The position numbers were made by a program, and so were the translations under genes. DNA of 64,000 nucleotides from Oligoflexales bacterium (lineage in GTDB: Bacteria; Bdellovibrionota_B; Oligoflexia; Oligoflexales; JALZUQ01). Within the stretch, counting starts at the first letter, position 1, and every line of letters begins with the position of its first letter. Under the pieces are notes generated by a model. It worked only from the letters and a program-made list of their open reading frames with translations. It ran no database searches and was not told the DNA's origin. The stretch lies in NCBI GenBank assembly GCA_023301465.1, contig JALZUQ010000006.1:1-64000 (forward strand). Direction: 5' to 3'. This document shows positions 46,079 to 54,402 of this stretch, piece by piece.

Positions 46079-47544
46079 GGTTGTTTGCTCCGAAGAGTCA
46101 ATACATCGTCTTTGCCTTTTTCACTTGTTTTACTATCGACGGTCTTCACTGAAATTGTTTCATCCGAATTTATCTTTTTGCAAAGAGTGCTAATCTGTTT
46201 TTCAGTGATGTATGGAGTCTGAACGTTTGCTCTTTCATCACCGTTGGCCCAGATACCTCTACCCGGATGTTTTTTAATTTGTGTTGCAGATTTGTCTCCA
46301 AATACCTGCAAACTCCCTTGCAAAGAGCCGATTCTAAAGATCATTCTTCCTTCAATATTGTCTGCAATGTGTGTAGGTATGGTTTCTTTGGTTACCTTCT
46401 GAGTGGCAACAATCAAGTGAATTCCACAAGCTCTAGCAAGCCTCGAAAGGTTTGTAACTGATTGTTTGGCACTTTTAGCTTCATCAGAGGTTGGGTTATC
46501 AAACAACAATGAACACTCATCAATGGCAACAACAAGACGGTTCATATCTTTACCGTAACCTTCGATATTATTGGTATCGCTTGCCTCAAACAACTTATAG
46601 CGTCTATACATCTCTTGCTCAACTGCTTCTAAAACTCTTGCTGCTTCAGAGACAGATTTAACAATTTTGACGTTTGACAGCCCTTTAAAGTCCTTGAATT
46701 CAACCCCACATTTTAGATCAATGAGATACATTTCCATTTTTGGAGAAGATTGAAGCAAACCAAGAAGTGCTTGTTTAAAAAATACAGATTTTCCACCGCC
46801 AGTGGCACCAGCAATGAGCATGTGTGGCAGTTTTGATAAATCTTCTATTATGGATCCACTTCGAGATCTCCCGACATAAAACGAATTATCTGGAAGTACC
46901 TCGTCTTTAGATAAACTGCTATAAGTAATTGAGTCAGGTAAATTACGGCGGCATAGAGTGATTTCAGCAACTGTTGGGCTTGAACCTTCATCAATGCTTT
47001 CTACATACATATCAAGGATGGATTCTATAGTGCTTTTTTGAGTCTTAAGTTTTTCAAAGCTAACACCATTAAGGTTCATAGTTAAAAGTGTTTTATATTG
47101 ATCTAACTCTTTAATACGTTTGATCTTAGGGTATTCTCCGTCTCCAGACTTTAAGTTAAGCTTTTCTACAAGTTTTTCGAATTTATCGTTAAAAACTCGA
47201 TTAAATAAACCTAATACAAGAAGAAAGGAAATTGAAATCATGACTAACCACGATATAAAAGACGTCTCAAAAGATACATTAGCAATTAAATCACAAAACT
47301 CTTTAGCAAAGATGCTGCAGTTCTTGAAATTCGAAGCAATTAAGTTTGCATCAGTAACCAAATACGTAACGATTGGGACCATTAATACCAAAAACGGTGT
47401 TAAAAAAGGATTTTCTCGAAACTGCATTGCAAAGAGTTTTTCAATGCCTTTTACAATTAAATTAATGCATGCATCAATACCTTGATTGAAGGCATCACCG
47501 AGTCCCTTTGATATAGAAACAGTTTTCTTATTTTCTTCTGTCAT
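46075..47544 (-). CDS. FtsK/SpoIIIE- or TraD-like membrane DNA translocase
   Basis: 489 residues from the ATG at 47544, chosen because GAGGT lies 5 bases upstream; a longer frame to 47577 would overlap the previous gene more. Two N-terminal transmembrane helices (near 40-60 and 80-105) precede the motor: Walker A GATGGGKS (about 243), YLIDLKCGVEF, Walker B LVVAIDECSLLF and the RLARACGIHLIVATQ motif of FtsK-type motors. Such proteins couple a relaxosome or plasmid DNA to the transfer channel. No gamma domain is evident. Confidence 0.82.
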   Translation of the reverse strand: MTEENKKTVSISKGLGDAFNQGIDACINLIVKGIEKLFAMQFRENPFLTPFLVLMVPIVTYLVTDANLIASNFKNCSIFAKEFCDLIANVSFETSFISWLVMISISFLLVLGLFNRVFNDKFEKLVEKLNLKSGDGEYPKIKRIKELDQYKTLLTMNLNGVSFEKLKTQKSTIESILDMYVESIDEGSSPTVAEITLCRRNLPDSITYSSLSKDEVLPDNSFYVGRSRSGSIIEDLSKLPHMLIAGATGGGKSVFFKQALLGLLQSSPKMEMYLIDLKCGVEFKDFKGLSNVKIVKSVSEAARVLEAVEQEMYRRYKLFEASDTNNIEGYGKDMNRLVVAIDECSLLFDNPTSDEAKSAKQSVTNLSRLARACGIHLIVATQKVTKETIPTHIADNIEGRMIFRIGSLQGSLQVFGDKSATQIKKHPGRGIWANGDERANVQTPYITEKQISTLCKKINSDETISVKTVDSKTSEKGKDDVLTLRSKQP

Positions 47545-47551
47545 TTTTACC

Positions 47552-49066
47552 TCATGATTGTTGTTGGTTATTGCCACTGACAGCGCTTACAGCTGGCGAG
47601 GCGTATTGTTTAACTTGATGAACGATTGTGGGTGCTTTTTCTTCTCTAGCTTCTGAGAGCATGCCTCTCATATTTGCCGCAAGAATCAGCGTTGGAAGCG
47701 GACCAGCAAATATTTGTACCCAAGAGTAAATGGAGTATGCGTAGTAGAGCCTAGAGTTAATAAGCTGGGCACTATATAGTGAAACCCCACTAGATAACCT
47801 ATCGAAAGACTGAATGGCTTCAGCTGATACGGCTATATTGGTAATGATGTGGTAGCAAAGAGTCCATATGGGGTCCCATAGAAGCACCGATCCGTATAAA
47901 GCCGTCCAAAAGATTAGAATCTTCCACCTTCCTGCGATGATAAAAAATACCAGCCACGGAAAAATCGCGATTAAAAACATTTTGGCAAAGCCTTTGATGT
48001 GAGGAGCCCTTTGGAGAAGCTCACTAAATTCCTGTGCTTTAGAAGCTGCTTGCGACGCACCAAACTTGTCTGACTGCCCTGTTACAGATAGCACCGTATT
48101 CCATGAAAACAGTTTGCCAAGATACTGAAACACTCTTGCCGTTGTGCCCGGCGGAAGAGAGTTTTTATGAATCCCAAAAACCGTTTCATTTTTTGACAGG
48201 TAGTGATTTGTTAGAGCACTTGAAGCAAAATGATTCAAATACTTGTCATCACTTCTACTTGAAATGTCAGTCACACCACCCCAATAAGAAATATGAGCCG
48301 TCGGGACACGGTCTGTTTTCTCACGGGCGTAGCTTCTTAAATGCTGGTTAACATCATCACTTAAATCAAGACACGTGTAAGGAGATCCTCCTATCATTTT
48401 TAGAGTCTTTTGATCTAAGATTCCTGCTACAGAGCTATTATCAAACAAGCGGTCTAGTTTACTTTTATTTTGATCCTCAGAAATATGGGGCAAAAGTAAA
48501 TCAAAGCACTCGTTCGTATAAAAGTCGATCTTCTCTTTTAGTTTGGGGTCATCAATGGTGCTGTTACCAGCAAACATCACTGCTTTATAAAAGTAGTCAG
48601 GGGCCTGTGTTTGAGAGTTTGCTGATATAAATAGTCCATCTACTATTTGAGAAGCAAACTTCGAGACCTCTTCAGCAGAGCGGGTTAGAATATGAAAGAC
48701 AAAACTGACACGGTAGCGTTCGTGGGAATGGCTACGTCTTTGCTCAATGTATTGATTAGCATGCCACGAGTTTCCTGAGTGGTTTCTAACCCCTGTAGTC
48801 GTACCTATCCGAAGAAGACTCATTCCTAGAAACAAACAAAGAATCAGTTTTAAAATCCTTGATAGACTAGCACTGCCTCCCCCCTTAAAGACTCCGGGCA
48901 TATATTGATTAAAATACCTCCACGTGAAAATGAAAAAACTAAAACCAAATATTAAAATCATGATGGCTATAAAAAACTGGTAAGAAGTCAGCATTTTTAT
49001 GGACGCCTCATGAAGATGAAGCCCTATATAAGAATACAGGGCTTCATACGCTGTGGTAGAAAACAT
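47552..49066 (-). CDS. TraG-like conjugative transfer inner-membrane protein
   Basis: 504 residues. N-terminal helix about 28-48, second helix about 70-86, a long periplasmic-like region, then a C-terminal cluster of helices (FAKMFLIAIFPWLVFFIIAG, WKILIFWTALYGSVLLW, SIYSWVQIFAGPLPTLILAANMRGML). This matches the TraG N-terminal domain of F-type systems, which stabilises mating pairs. It is shorter than full TraG, so the periplasmic C-terminal half that acts in entry exclusion is missing. Its stop overlaps the start region of the translocase gene. Confidence 0.6.
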   Translation of the reverse strand: MFSTTAYEALYSYIGLHLHEASIKMLTSYQFFIAIMILIFGFSFFIFTWRYFNQYMPGVFKGGGSASLSRILKLILCLFLGMSLLRIGTTTGVRNHSGNSWHANQYIEQRRSHSHERYRVSFVFHILTRSAEEVSKFASQIVDGLFISANSQTQAPDYFYKAVMFAGNSTIDDPKLKEKIDFYTNECFDLLLPHISEDQNKSKLDRLFDNSSVAGILDQKTLKMIGGSPYTCLDLSDDVNQHLRSYAREKTDRVPTAHISYWGGVTDISSRSDDKYLNHFASSALTNHYLSKNETVFGIHKNSLPPGTTARVFQYLGKLFSWNTVLSVTGQSDKFGASQAASKAQEFSELLQRAPHIKGFAKMFLIAIFPWLVFFIIAGRWKILIFWTALYGSVLLWDPIWTLCYHIITNIAVSAEAIQSFDRLSSGVSLYSAQLINSRLYYAYSIYSWVQIFAGPLPTLILAANMRGMLSEAREEKAPTIVHQVKQYASPAVSAVSGNNQQQS

Positions 49067-49094
49067 CGTTACCTCAAATTGTTAGTTAAATAAG

Positions 49095-50411
49095 TTAGGG
49101 GCAGAAAGCGCCGTCTGAACAATCAAACAAAGTATTTTCTGTTTTTTGATTGTTATGGATAGCTTCGTCGTTTGAAAAAGCACTTTGAAGTCTATTGTCT
49201 TGTTTCTTTCCAGCAGCAGTGTTGACTTGAAACAAAACTTCGTTAAGAGACTGGGTTTTGTGTTTGTTAAGCGCCAGAGTCAGCTCAATTTGATCCTTAA
49301 GAGCTTGTCTTTTAACCTCTGCTTCCTTTTTTCTGTTTTGCGGAAGATGTGGGTTATGAGACACCGTTGAAACCATAAAATCGAGAGATTTATTCATATC
49401 GGTTGCAAACTTTGTCATGGCCACCGAGTTTGATAGTTTTCTGCATGCCGCTCGCCTTTGTCCACTTGGAAGCGTAAGTAGTGCTACAAGGGTTTGTCTA
49501 TCAATCAGGTGTTCATCACTGCCAAGGCTTACTTCTTTAAGTTGAGCGGTAGTAACTTCTCTATTGATGTCAGCACCAGCTCCTCCAGAAGCCACGAGAG
49601 TTGGAACCAGATCACGGCAAAGTTCATTATGGGCTTTAAGTTCAAGCTCCCCCAGATAAACCCTTGGGGTGGAAGATTTACCGCCAGTGCCGTAGTCAAC
49701 TGAGACATTTCCTTTATTGACAACCGTTTCACCCACCATGGACGTTAGAAGGTTTTGAATTCTTTTAGATTCAGTGTTTGTCGCTCCAGCCCATTTGGCT
49801 GAAGATTCAATGACTTTATTTACTTCTTTTTTGGGAGCGCTGTCATTAGACCAATCAGGCAGTTTCCTATTCCAAATGTTTTGGCAAGAATCCATTGCAA
49901 CCTCAAAGTTACCACCCGAGCTATCAATTTCTTTTCTTACACAGTTTTGACGGTCTTGCTGAAACTCCTCTGCTCGGCTATCAATGTATTTATCAATCAT
50001 CCCGCATTGAGATAGTCTTGTTTTAAGAAGTGCTGATGCTCTAATTCTTGAGTGTTTTAAAATACTGCACCATGTAGGACTTAGGTAGCATGTAAGTAGC
50101 ATTGGACTCGCTGCTAAAATGTTTTTACCCATACTCTGCAAATACTTTTCATCGAGAATATTGTTAAGGCTCGCTTTAAGTGTGTTACCAATATCAAGCC
50201 TCCCACAATCAGCTCCAACACCAAGATCTAACGATAGATCTACCACATTCATCGAATCGAAAATATCGTCTGTACCTTGATAGGACTTTAAAAGGTAATC
50301 GTGTGGTTTGATTCGTGTAGATTCATGAAAATCAATCGTGGTTGCTATGCACACTTTGTTTATCAATAGACAATAGATAATACAAAGCGATAGCCGTGAA
50401 CAAACGTGCAT
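49095..50411 (-). CDS. TraH-like conjugative pilus assembly protein
   Basis: 438 residues with a signal peptide (about 1-22). VGADCGRLDIGNTLKASLNN and a cluster of cysteines between about 70 and 175 (LTCYLSPTWC, SQCGMID, QNCVRKE) resemble TraH of F-type systems. The middle is long, helical and Gln/Lys-rich. TraH works in the periplasm in pilus assembly with TraF and others, which are not found here. Adjacent to the TraG-like gene on the same strand, as in F plasmids. Similarity is partial; family certainty is moderate. Confidence 0.5.
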   Translation of the reverse strand: MHVCSRLSLCIIYCLLINKVCIATTIDFHESTRIKPHDYLLKSYQGTDDIFDSMNVVDLSLDLGVGADCGRLDIGNTLKASLNNILDEKYLQSMGKNILAASPMLLTCYLSPTWCSILKHSRIRASALLKTRLSQCGMIDKYIDSRAEEFQQDRQNCVRKEIDSSGGNFEVAMDSCQNIWNRKLPDWSNDSAPKKEVNKVIESSAKWAGATNTESKRIQNLLTSMVGETVVNKGNVSVDYGTGGKSSTPRVYLGELELKAHNELCRDLVPTLVASGGAGADINREVTTAQLKEVSLGSDEHLIDRQTLVALLTLPSGQRRAACRKLSNSVAMTKFATDMNKSLDFMVSTVSHNPHLPQNRKKEAEVKRQALKDQIELTLALNKHKTQSLNEVLFQVNTAAGKKQDNRLQSAFSNDEAIHNNQKTENTLFDCSDGAFCP

Positions 50412-50464
50412 ACGTCTTCCTCCATTTTTATTTAGTTTTAAGTTTAAAAAATTTTATGAAATAT

Positions 50465-50495
50465 AAAAAAACACGCTACAAGGAAGCAGCGTGGT
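50465..50495 (-). terminator. Rho-independent terminator for the ADP-ribosyltransferase-like gene
   Basis: Read on the minus strand: CACGCT-(10-base loop)-AGCGTG followed by seven Ts. It lies 26 bases after the stop at 50521 and isolates that gene from the tra-like genes. Confidence 0.8.
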
Positions 50496-50520
50496 TTGGC
50501 CATTAAACTGCGGTAATAGA

Positions 50521-51594
50521 TTAATTATAATTACAATATATGATCTTATTACCGTCAGAATCAACTCCAACAGCAGTTGGCACAAAACGCGAATTTCGTG
50601 GTAGAACAAATTCAAGTTCACTCACCTGATTAAGAATGCCTCTCTCGCCTTTGAGTTTGTCCATAGGGATTGCTTTAGAGTCCTTACTAGCTTGAATCTG
50701 TAGAATTATACCTTTCCCCTTAAAAGCCTGTTTTTTCCAATAAACAGCAAAGTCTTTTGATAGATTAGTAAATGTATACGCGGAATCTACTGGAAGCTCC
50801 GAAATATTTTCTCCATTTTGAATACGATCCCAAAGCTTCTCAAGTTCAGGATTTGCTGAAACATGAAAAAAAGTCAGTGGTAAATCAATCGAATTCTTTA
50901 TGAACTGTCGATCAATTATCTCAATGCTATTTTGTAAATGTAACGGAATGAGTCCCGGCTCCTGTCTTAAACCATCCTGAATGCCCTTATATCCTGCAGT
51001 TCTAAAAGACCAAAGTAGCTGAGTGTCCTCTGCTGAACGTATTGACTTATATTCAAAATACTTCCAAAAGACCCATTGACGCATAGACTCTACTGTATCA
51101 ACTACTTTTGGTATTAATTCATCTGGCTCAACTAAGCGACCAGATAGTGCATTTATAAACTCATTAAGATTATTCGATGTCTTAACCGGAGCCTGCATTT
51201 CAAGGTCTCCTTCCATATAGGGTAAAGGCGTAGACTCATCTATTGACGTTGATGGTGTGTATTTTTCTAAAGAATCATATCCATTAACTTCAAGTAACCG
51301 GTAGATTTGATCAGCTTCACTCTTATTAGACACTCTTGCTACGACTCTATAATCGTGGCTCCAATTGTCTTTAATTATTCTTAAGTGTTTCTCTTTCCCA
51401 TTAACAATTACACTAATATACACACTTTCACCAATAACTCTCTTAAATAACCTGACATATGTAGAGAGCAACAAACAGTCGCCTGAAGAAGATTGCGGAA
51501 CTGGCATAGCTAATGCGTTAGTTTTAAAAAACATCATAGCTATAAACCAATTTGCCATCATAACATATTTATTACCTTGAAGAATACGAAACAT
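50521..51594 (-). CDS. Exported protein resembling ADP-ribosyltransferase toxins
   Basis: 357 residues. An N-terminal hydrophobic segment (about 10-29) is a likely signal peptide ending near ALAMP. The C-terminal half has the layout of R-S-E ADP-ribosyltransferases: PLTFFHVSANPELEKLW (about 239-255, where the family has an Arg and here His 244 stands), AYTFTNLSKDFA (about 272-283, in the place of the S-T-S motif, here T-F-T), and GILNQVSELEFVLPRNSRF with the E-x-E pair at 326/328. Two of the three motifs are altered, so activity may be changed or lost. Encoded within a mobile element with its own terminator. Confidence 0.55.
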   Translation of the reverse strand: MFRILQGNKYVMMANWFIAMMFFKTNALAMPVPQSSSGDCLLLSTYVRLFKRVIGESVYISVIVNGKEKHLRIIKDNWSHDYRVVARVSNKSEADQIYRLLEVNGYDSLEKYTPSTSIDESTPLPYMEGDLEMQAPVKTSNNLNEFINALSGRLVEPDELIPKVVDTVESMRQWVFWKYFEYKSIRSAEDTQLLWSFRTAGYKGIQDGLRQEPGLIPLHLQNSIEIIDRQFIKNSIDLPLTFFHVSANPELEKLWDRIQNGENISELPVDSAYTFTNLSKDFAVYWKKQAFKGKGIILQIQASKDSKAIPMDKLKGERGILNQVSELEFVLPRNSRFVPTAVGVDSDGNKIIYCNYN

Positions 51595-51994
51595 ATTTAC
51601 TTTCAGTTGATATTTAAAAAAGTTTTTCTTAAAAAGAATTGAATTATATATGTGACCTATTATCTATTTTAGCATAAATACTATTTTGTTTGTAAGTAGT
51701 CAGGGCCATTGTAAAATCTCTAAAATATGCTTGATTTCTAATTAAAAATAGTAAGTTGCTCAATTTTCTTATGTTCGTAGATTTTCTAGATTAATTAGAT
51801 TCTTGTTCGTAAAAAAAAGGCACCTTAAAGATGCCTGAAGTAAACTAAAGAATACTCTCGGCGGTGGGTTTTTAGAACCGCCCACATACCCCTTATTTTT
51901 GAGTAGATTTATTTTGATAGTTTTGTTAAGTAGCTGACAATTCAAGAGTGTTGCTCCGAGCAACTGATTCTTGATGCTAACTCTAGTTAGCATG
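51595..51994. other. Non-coding region with several hairpins
   Basis: No gene is supported in these 400 bases. In it lie a minus-strand terminator (51811-51836), an inverted repeat GGCGGT/ACCGCC (51860-51882), a hairpin GTTGCT-CCG-AGCAAC (51950-51964) and a perfect 9-base-pair inverted repeat ATGCTAACT/AGTTAGCAT (51974-51993). The last ends 1-2 bases from the stop of the next gene. The left part (51595-51770) would hold the promoter of the ADP-ribosyltransferase-like gene. Confidence 0.6.
51811..51836 (-). terminator. Rho-independent terminator for the 52.0-52.7 kb gene
   Basis: Read on the minus strand: AGGCATCTT-TAAGGTGCCT followed by eight Ts; about 7 base pairs are stable with a small loop. 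It lies 160 bases after the stop of the gene at 51995, behind two further hairpins. Confidence 0.65.
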
Positions 51995-52669
51995 TTAGTC
52001 AGTCTTTAGGCTTAATATAGTTTTGTTCCAAACTTGGCGACCTTCGTTGTAGTTGTATTGAATAACAACAGAGAAAATTGCATCAGCATTCGCAGGAGCA
52101 GAAGACGCATGAAGTAAGCAAGTACCAATAAGTTCTCCACCCTCTAAACCTTCAACGGCAATGCATTTTATTGACTTTATATCGACTTTCCAATCAGAAT
52201 TTCCATCTTCATTTAAAAGTTTATTTAAACGTTTGAATTTAGACCGTAGGGACTTAGTTAATTTGTTATCATTTCTCTCAGGTTGGATTTGTTTATATTC
52301 AAATTTGCATTCACCATTGTTAGCTCCTTGAGGCTTCACCATAAACTGAAGCTTACCGTCTGCGGTGATTAATATTGATAGTATTTCTGTTGCATCAGTC
52401 GAAGTCATGATGTGGATTTTGCTATTCTCTTTAAGCTTGAACCACCCTCCGTCCCAATGAACCATGGAGCCGCCTTCTGCCGAATAAAGACCGTTGCCTT
52501 TAAACATGATCTTGTCGGGGTATATTTTTGAACATTCGTGCGTGCTTGATTTTGCCCAGTTTGTTTGAACCATTGCAGACTTTAATTCTTGGTTCAATTG
52601 ATCGTCAATCGCTCCATAAGAGTAAGATTGCAAGACAACAAAGGATAATAACATTGTTAAGTTTTTCAT
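51995..52669 (-). CDS. Exported protein of unknown function
   Basis: 224 residues. A clean signal peptide (MKNLTMLLSFVVLQSYSYGA) precedes a mixed alpha/beta domain with five cysteines in the mature part (HECSKIYP, GECKFEY, IKCIAVEG, GTCLLHASS). AAGGAG-like bases precede the ATG. A cargo gene of the mobile element; nothing else recognised. Confidence 0.7.
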   Translation of the reverse strand: MKNLTMLLSFVVLQSYSYGAIDDQLNQELKSAMVQTNWAKSSTHECSKIYPDKIMFKGNGLYSAEGGSMVHWDGGWFKLKENSKIHIMTSTDATEILSILITADGKLQFMVKPQGANNGECKFEYKQIQPERNDNKLTKSLRSKFKRLNKLLNEDGNSDWKVDIKSIKCIAVEGLEGGELIGTCLLHASSAPANADAIFSVVIQYNYNEGRQVWNKTILSLKTD

Positions 52670-52950
52670 TTGATAACTCCTTTAATTATGACACCTAATG
52701 GGTTTTAGCAAAGTTTTGTTTGTAATAGAAGAGTCTTTGAGGAAGTAACGACAGAGGTCAAAGAATAAACATTCTGTGCGGTCAGAGGCGTTCTAACCGC
52801 CTGGGTGAATTACTTGGACGCTATTATGATCGAAAAGATATATGGGTATGCTCGTCTGAAGAGCATTTCAGATACATATTTGCTCGACTTGATGCAAAGT
52901 AGCTATTTCGCAAAAGAACACGCTGTTTGATAGAAGTTAGGTTCGCCCTA

Positions 52951-53265
52951 CTATGCTGCAAGCGTACTTAAAAGTGCGGAGATTGTAGCAAGCTCAGGGT
53001 TAAAGTCACGCTCTGTATCAATAAGGTCATAAAGAGTTCGACGCCCTATACCTGCTTTTTTCGCTAACTCCATCTTATTTACTGTAGTTAGGTGGGCTGC
53101 AAGAACTTCACGAAATGAATCTAGATCATCATTCTTGATACAATCCAATAAGGTCTCTACAACAAGAGGTGCGTTTTCAAGCTCTTTACTCTTGAATGGC
53201 TCGTGTGCCTTCAAGGATTTCGTTGCGGATTTTGATTGCCTTTTTGATGTCTTTGCCTTGGGCAT
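52951..53265 (-). CDS. higA: HigA-like antitoxin with HTH
   Basis: 104 residues. A basic, flexible N-terminus is followed by a helix-turn-helix (MELAKKAGIGRRTLYDLIDTERDFNPELATI, about 68-98). Antitoxins of this type neutralise the toxin and bind their own promoter. The start lies 80 bases inside the toxin gene in another frame, preceded by a strong GGAGG site, in contrast to the apparently leaderless toxin. A gene of the mobile element. Confidence 0.85.
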   Translation of the reverse strand: MPKAKTSKRQSKSATKSLKAHEPFKSKELENAPLVVETLLDCIKNDDLDSFREVLAAHLTTVNKMELAKKAGIGRRTLYDLIDTERDFNPELATISALLSTLAA

Positions 53266-53497
53266 TTTTATTACCTCCGTTTAAAGCAACAACTATCGCG
53301 TCGCCCCACATAAATGTGTAGACTCGTGTACCATTCTTCCACTTGAGTTCAATAAGACCTTCGAATCTCTTATGATTTCCAAAGTGACCTACACTTAAGA
53401 GATCAAGCCTTGAGAGTATTAAGGTTTTTATCTTTGGCTGTTGTTTAAGAAGCCACTTTTCGAACTCATCAGTTTTTAAGACCCGAAGATTCTTCAT
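53186..53497 (-). CDS. higB: HigB/RelE-superfamily toxin
   Basis: 103 residues. KRFEGLIELKWKNGTRVYTFMWGDAIVVALNGGNKNAQGKDIKKAIKI is the Gp49/HigB (PF05973-type) core; these are ribosome-dependent mRNA endonucleases. Toxin precedes antitoxin, as in HigBA and unlike most TA pairs. The ATG lies 6 bases after the -10 box, so the mRNA may begin at or very near the start codon with no ribosome site. The antitoxin gene overlaps its last 80 bases. Confidence 0.87.
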   Translation of the reverse strand: MKNLRVLKTDEFEKWLLKQQPKIKTLILSRLDLLSVGHFGNHKRFEGLIELKWKNGTRVYTFMWGDAIVVALNGGNKNAQGKDIKKAIKIRNEILEGTRAIQE

Positions 53498-53502
53498 ATA
53501 TG

Positions 53503-53531
53503 AGTGTACGAACTACCGCACATTTTGTCAA
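53503..53531 (-). promoter_or_regulatory. sigma70-type promoter of higBA
   Basis: On the minus strand TTGACA (53531-53526) and TACACT (53508-53503) are separated by 17 bases, an excellent match to the sigma70 consensus. The start codon of higB begins 6 bases after the -10 box, at the expected transcription start. Confidence 0.8.
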
Positions 53532-53622
53532 CTGTGGAAAATGACTATGCGTCAAAGTACAAACGCACTTTTAAAAGGTATTAAACATACATAGATTTCC
53601 AAGTTTTTTCCGCAAAGGATGT

Positions 53623-53975
53623 GCCCTCAGCCTGTCCAAAAAAGAGCCTTTTAAGCCTTGCTTCTAACGTAACTTAATCCTGATTTCGACAGCCCTGTTA
53701 AAACTATAATTTTAATCCACAATAGGGATCAATTTACAACGCAGCACCTTTCTGATTACTGCCTGAATGCCTCGCCTTGATCCCAAGAGCCTTCAATCTC
53801 TTTAGTACCGAATACTTGGATATATGTAGACGGGCAGCAATCTTTCGACTACTCAAACCTTGTTCGACATATAAAACCCTGATCGTCTCGCTAACGACAG
53901 ATTTTCGAATCCAACTTGAAGAAACCTTCAAAGTCACGGTTGATAGTTCGTTTATTATGTCTTTAACGGCACCAT
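53623..53975. repeat. Long direct repeat, copy A
   Basis: 353 bases that recur, about 90% identical by eye, as copy B at 63527-63878 in the same orientation. The right boundary is sharp: identity runs to ...GGCACCAT and stops. Each copy contains a helix-turn-helix frame on the minus strand. Copy A lies next to the candidate right attachment repeat at 53992. Confidence 0.92.
53734..53937 (-). pseudogene. HTH fragment in repeat copy A
   Basis: A 67-codon frame from GTG, with an open frame extending upstream to 53975 and beyond, encodes VSETIRVLYVEQGLSSRKIAARLHISKYSVLKRLKALGI, a helix-turn-helix of the type found in resolvases and transposases. It ends at a TAA, whereas the copy in repeat B continues 21 codons further. 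No ribosome site is seen. Probably a remnant of a recombinase or transposase gene. Confidence 0.45.
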
Positions 53976-53991
53976 GCTGTTGGCCAACCGT

Positions 53992-54011
53992 TTAACCAAA
54001 ACAAATTACTT
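53992..54011. repeat. Candidate right attachment repeat
   Basis: TTAACCAAAACAAATTACTT matches the sequence after tRNA-Leu (42978-42996) with one extra A. If genuine it would mark the right edge of an 11-kb element. No copy of the tRNA 3' end itself accompanies it. Confidence 0.25.
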
Positions 54012-54035
54012 TTACATGGAGTTTTCAAAGCAACT

Positions 54036-54251
54036 CTACTTTATGGCCTCAGCTAAAGGTGGTATTGATTCATTACCGTCATCGCTAATTGAAGCAGAGT
54101 CTTTCATCGGGTCAAACTCTCCTTCGGAGTTATTAAATGAAGGTTTGAATTCAAAAGCTTTTACTTTTTCATCAATCAAAAAAAAGGCTCTAATAAATTT
54201 ATCTTTTTTTATTGCTTCAGCAATGACAAAACGATGCTCAGATACAGACAT
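54036..54251 (-). CDS. Small hydrophilic protein of unknown function
   Basis: 71 residues from an ATG at 54251 (MSVSEHRFVIAEAI...), chosen because AAAGG lies 6 bases upstream. The composition is acidic and hydrophilic with no cysteines or membrane segment; EFDPMKDSASISDD is predicted to be disordered. A longer frame on the opposite strand exists but has no ribosome site. No family was recognised. Confidence 0.5.
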   Translation of the reverse strand: MSVSEHRFVIAEAIKKDKFIRAFFLIDEKVKAFEFKPSFNNSEGEFDPMKDSASISDDGNESIPPLAEAIK

Positions 54252-54402
54252 ACACACCTTTCATAAATTTGTTAAACCACAGATCAAATTTCAACAAAAA
54301 AATTCTGTTTGTTCCTTAGAAAAATTAGCAAAAAGACTCCTAATTCTTTGGGTGCTTAATTTGAGGTAATATATTAACTCTAAATAATAATAACGTTTTT
54401 CA

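Noticed and set aside
51769-51993. Minus-strand frame of 74 codons
   Set aside because: It contains a Rho-independent terminator and several hairpins and lacks a ribosome site and protein-like composition.
51860-52867. Hairpins resembling integron attC sites
   Set aside because: Stems are short, conserved RYYYAAC/GTTRRRY core pairs are not evident, gene orientation and spacing do not fit cassettes, and the integrase lacks the known integron-specific insertion region as far as can be seen.
53974-54369. Plus-strand frame of 131 codons
   Set aside because: It lies opposite the better supported small gene at 54036-54251, has no ribosome site, and its first codons overlap the end of repeat copy A.
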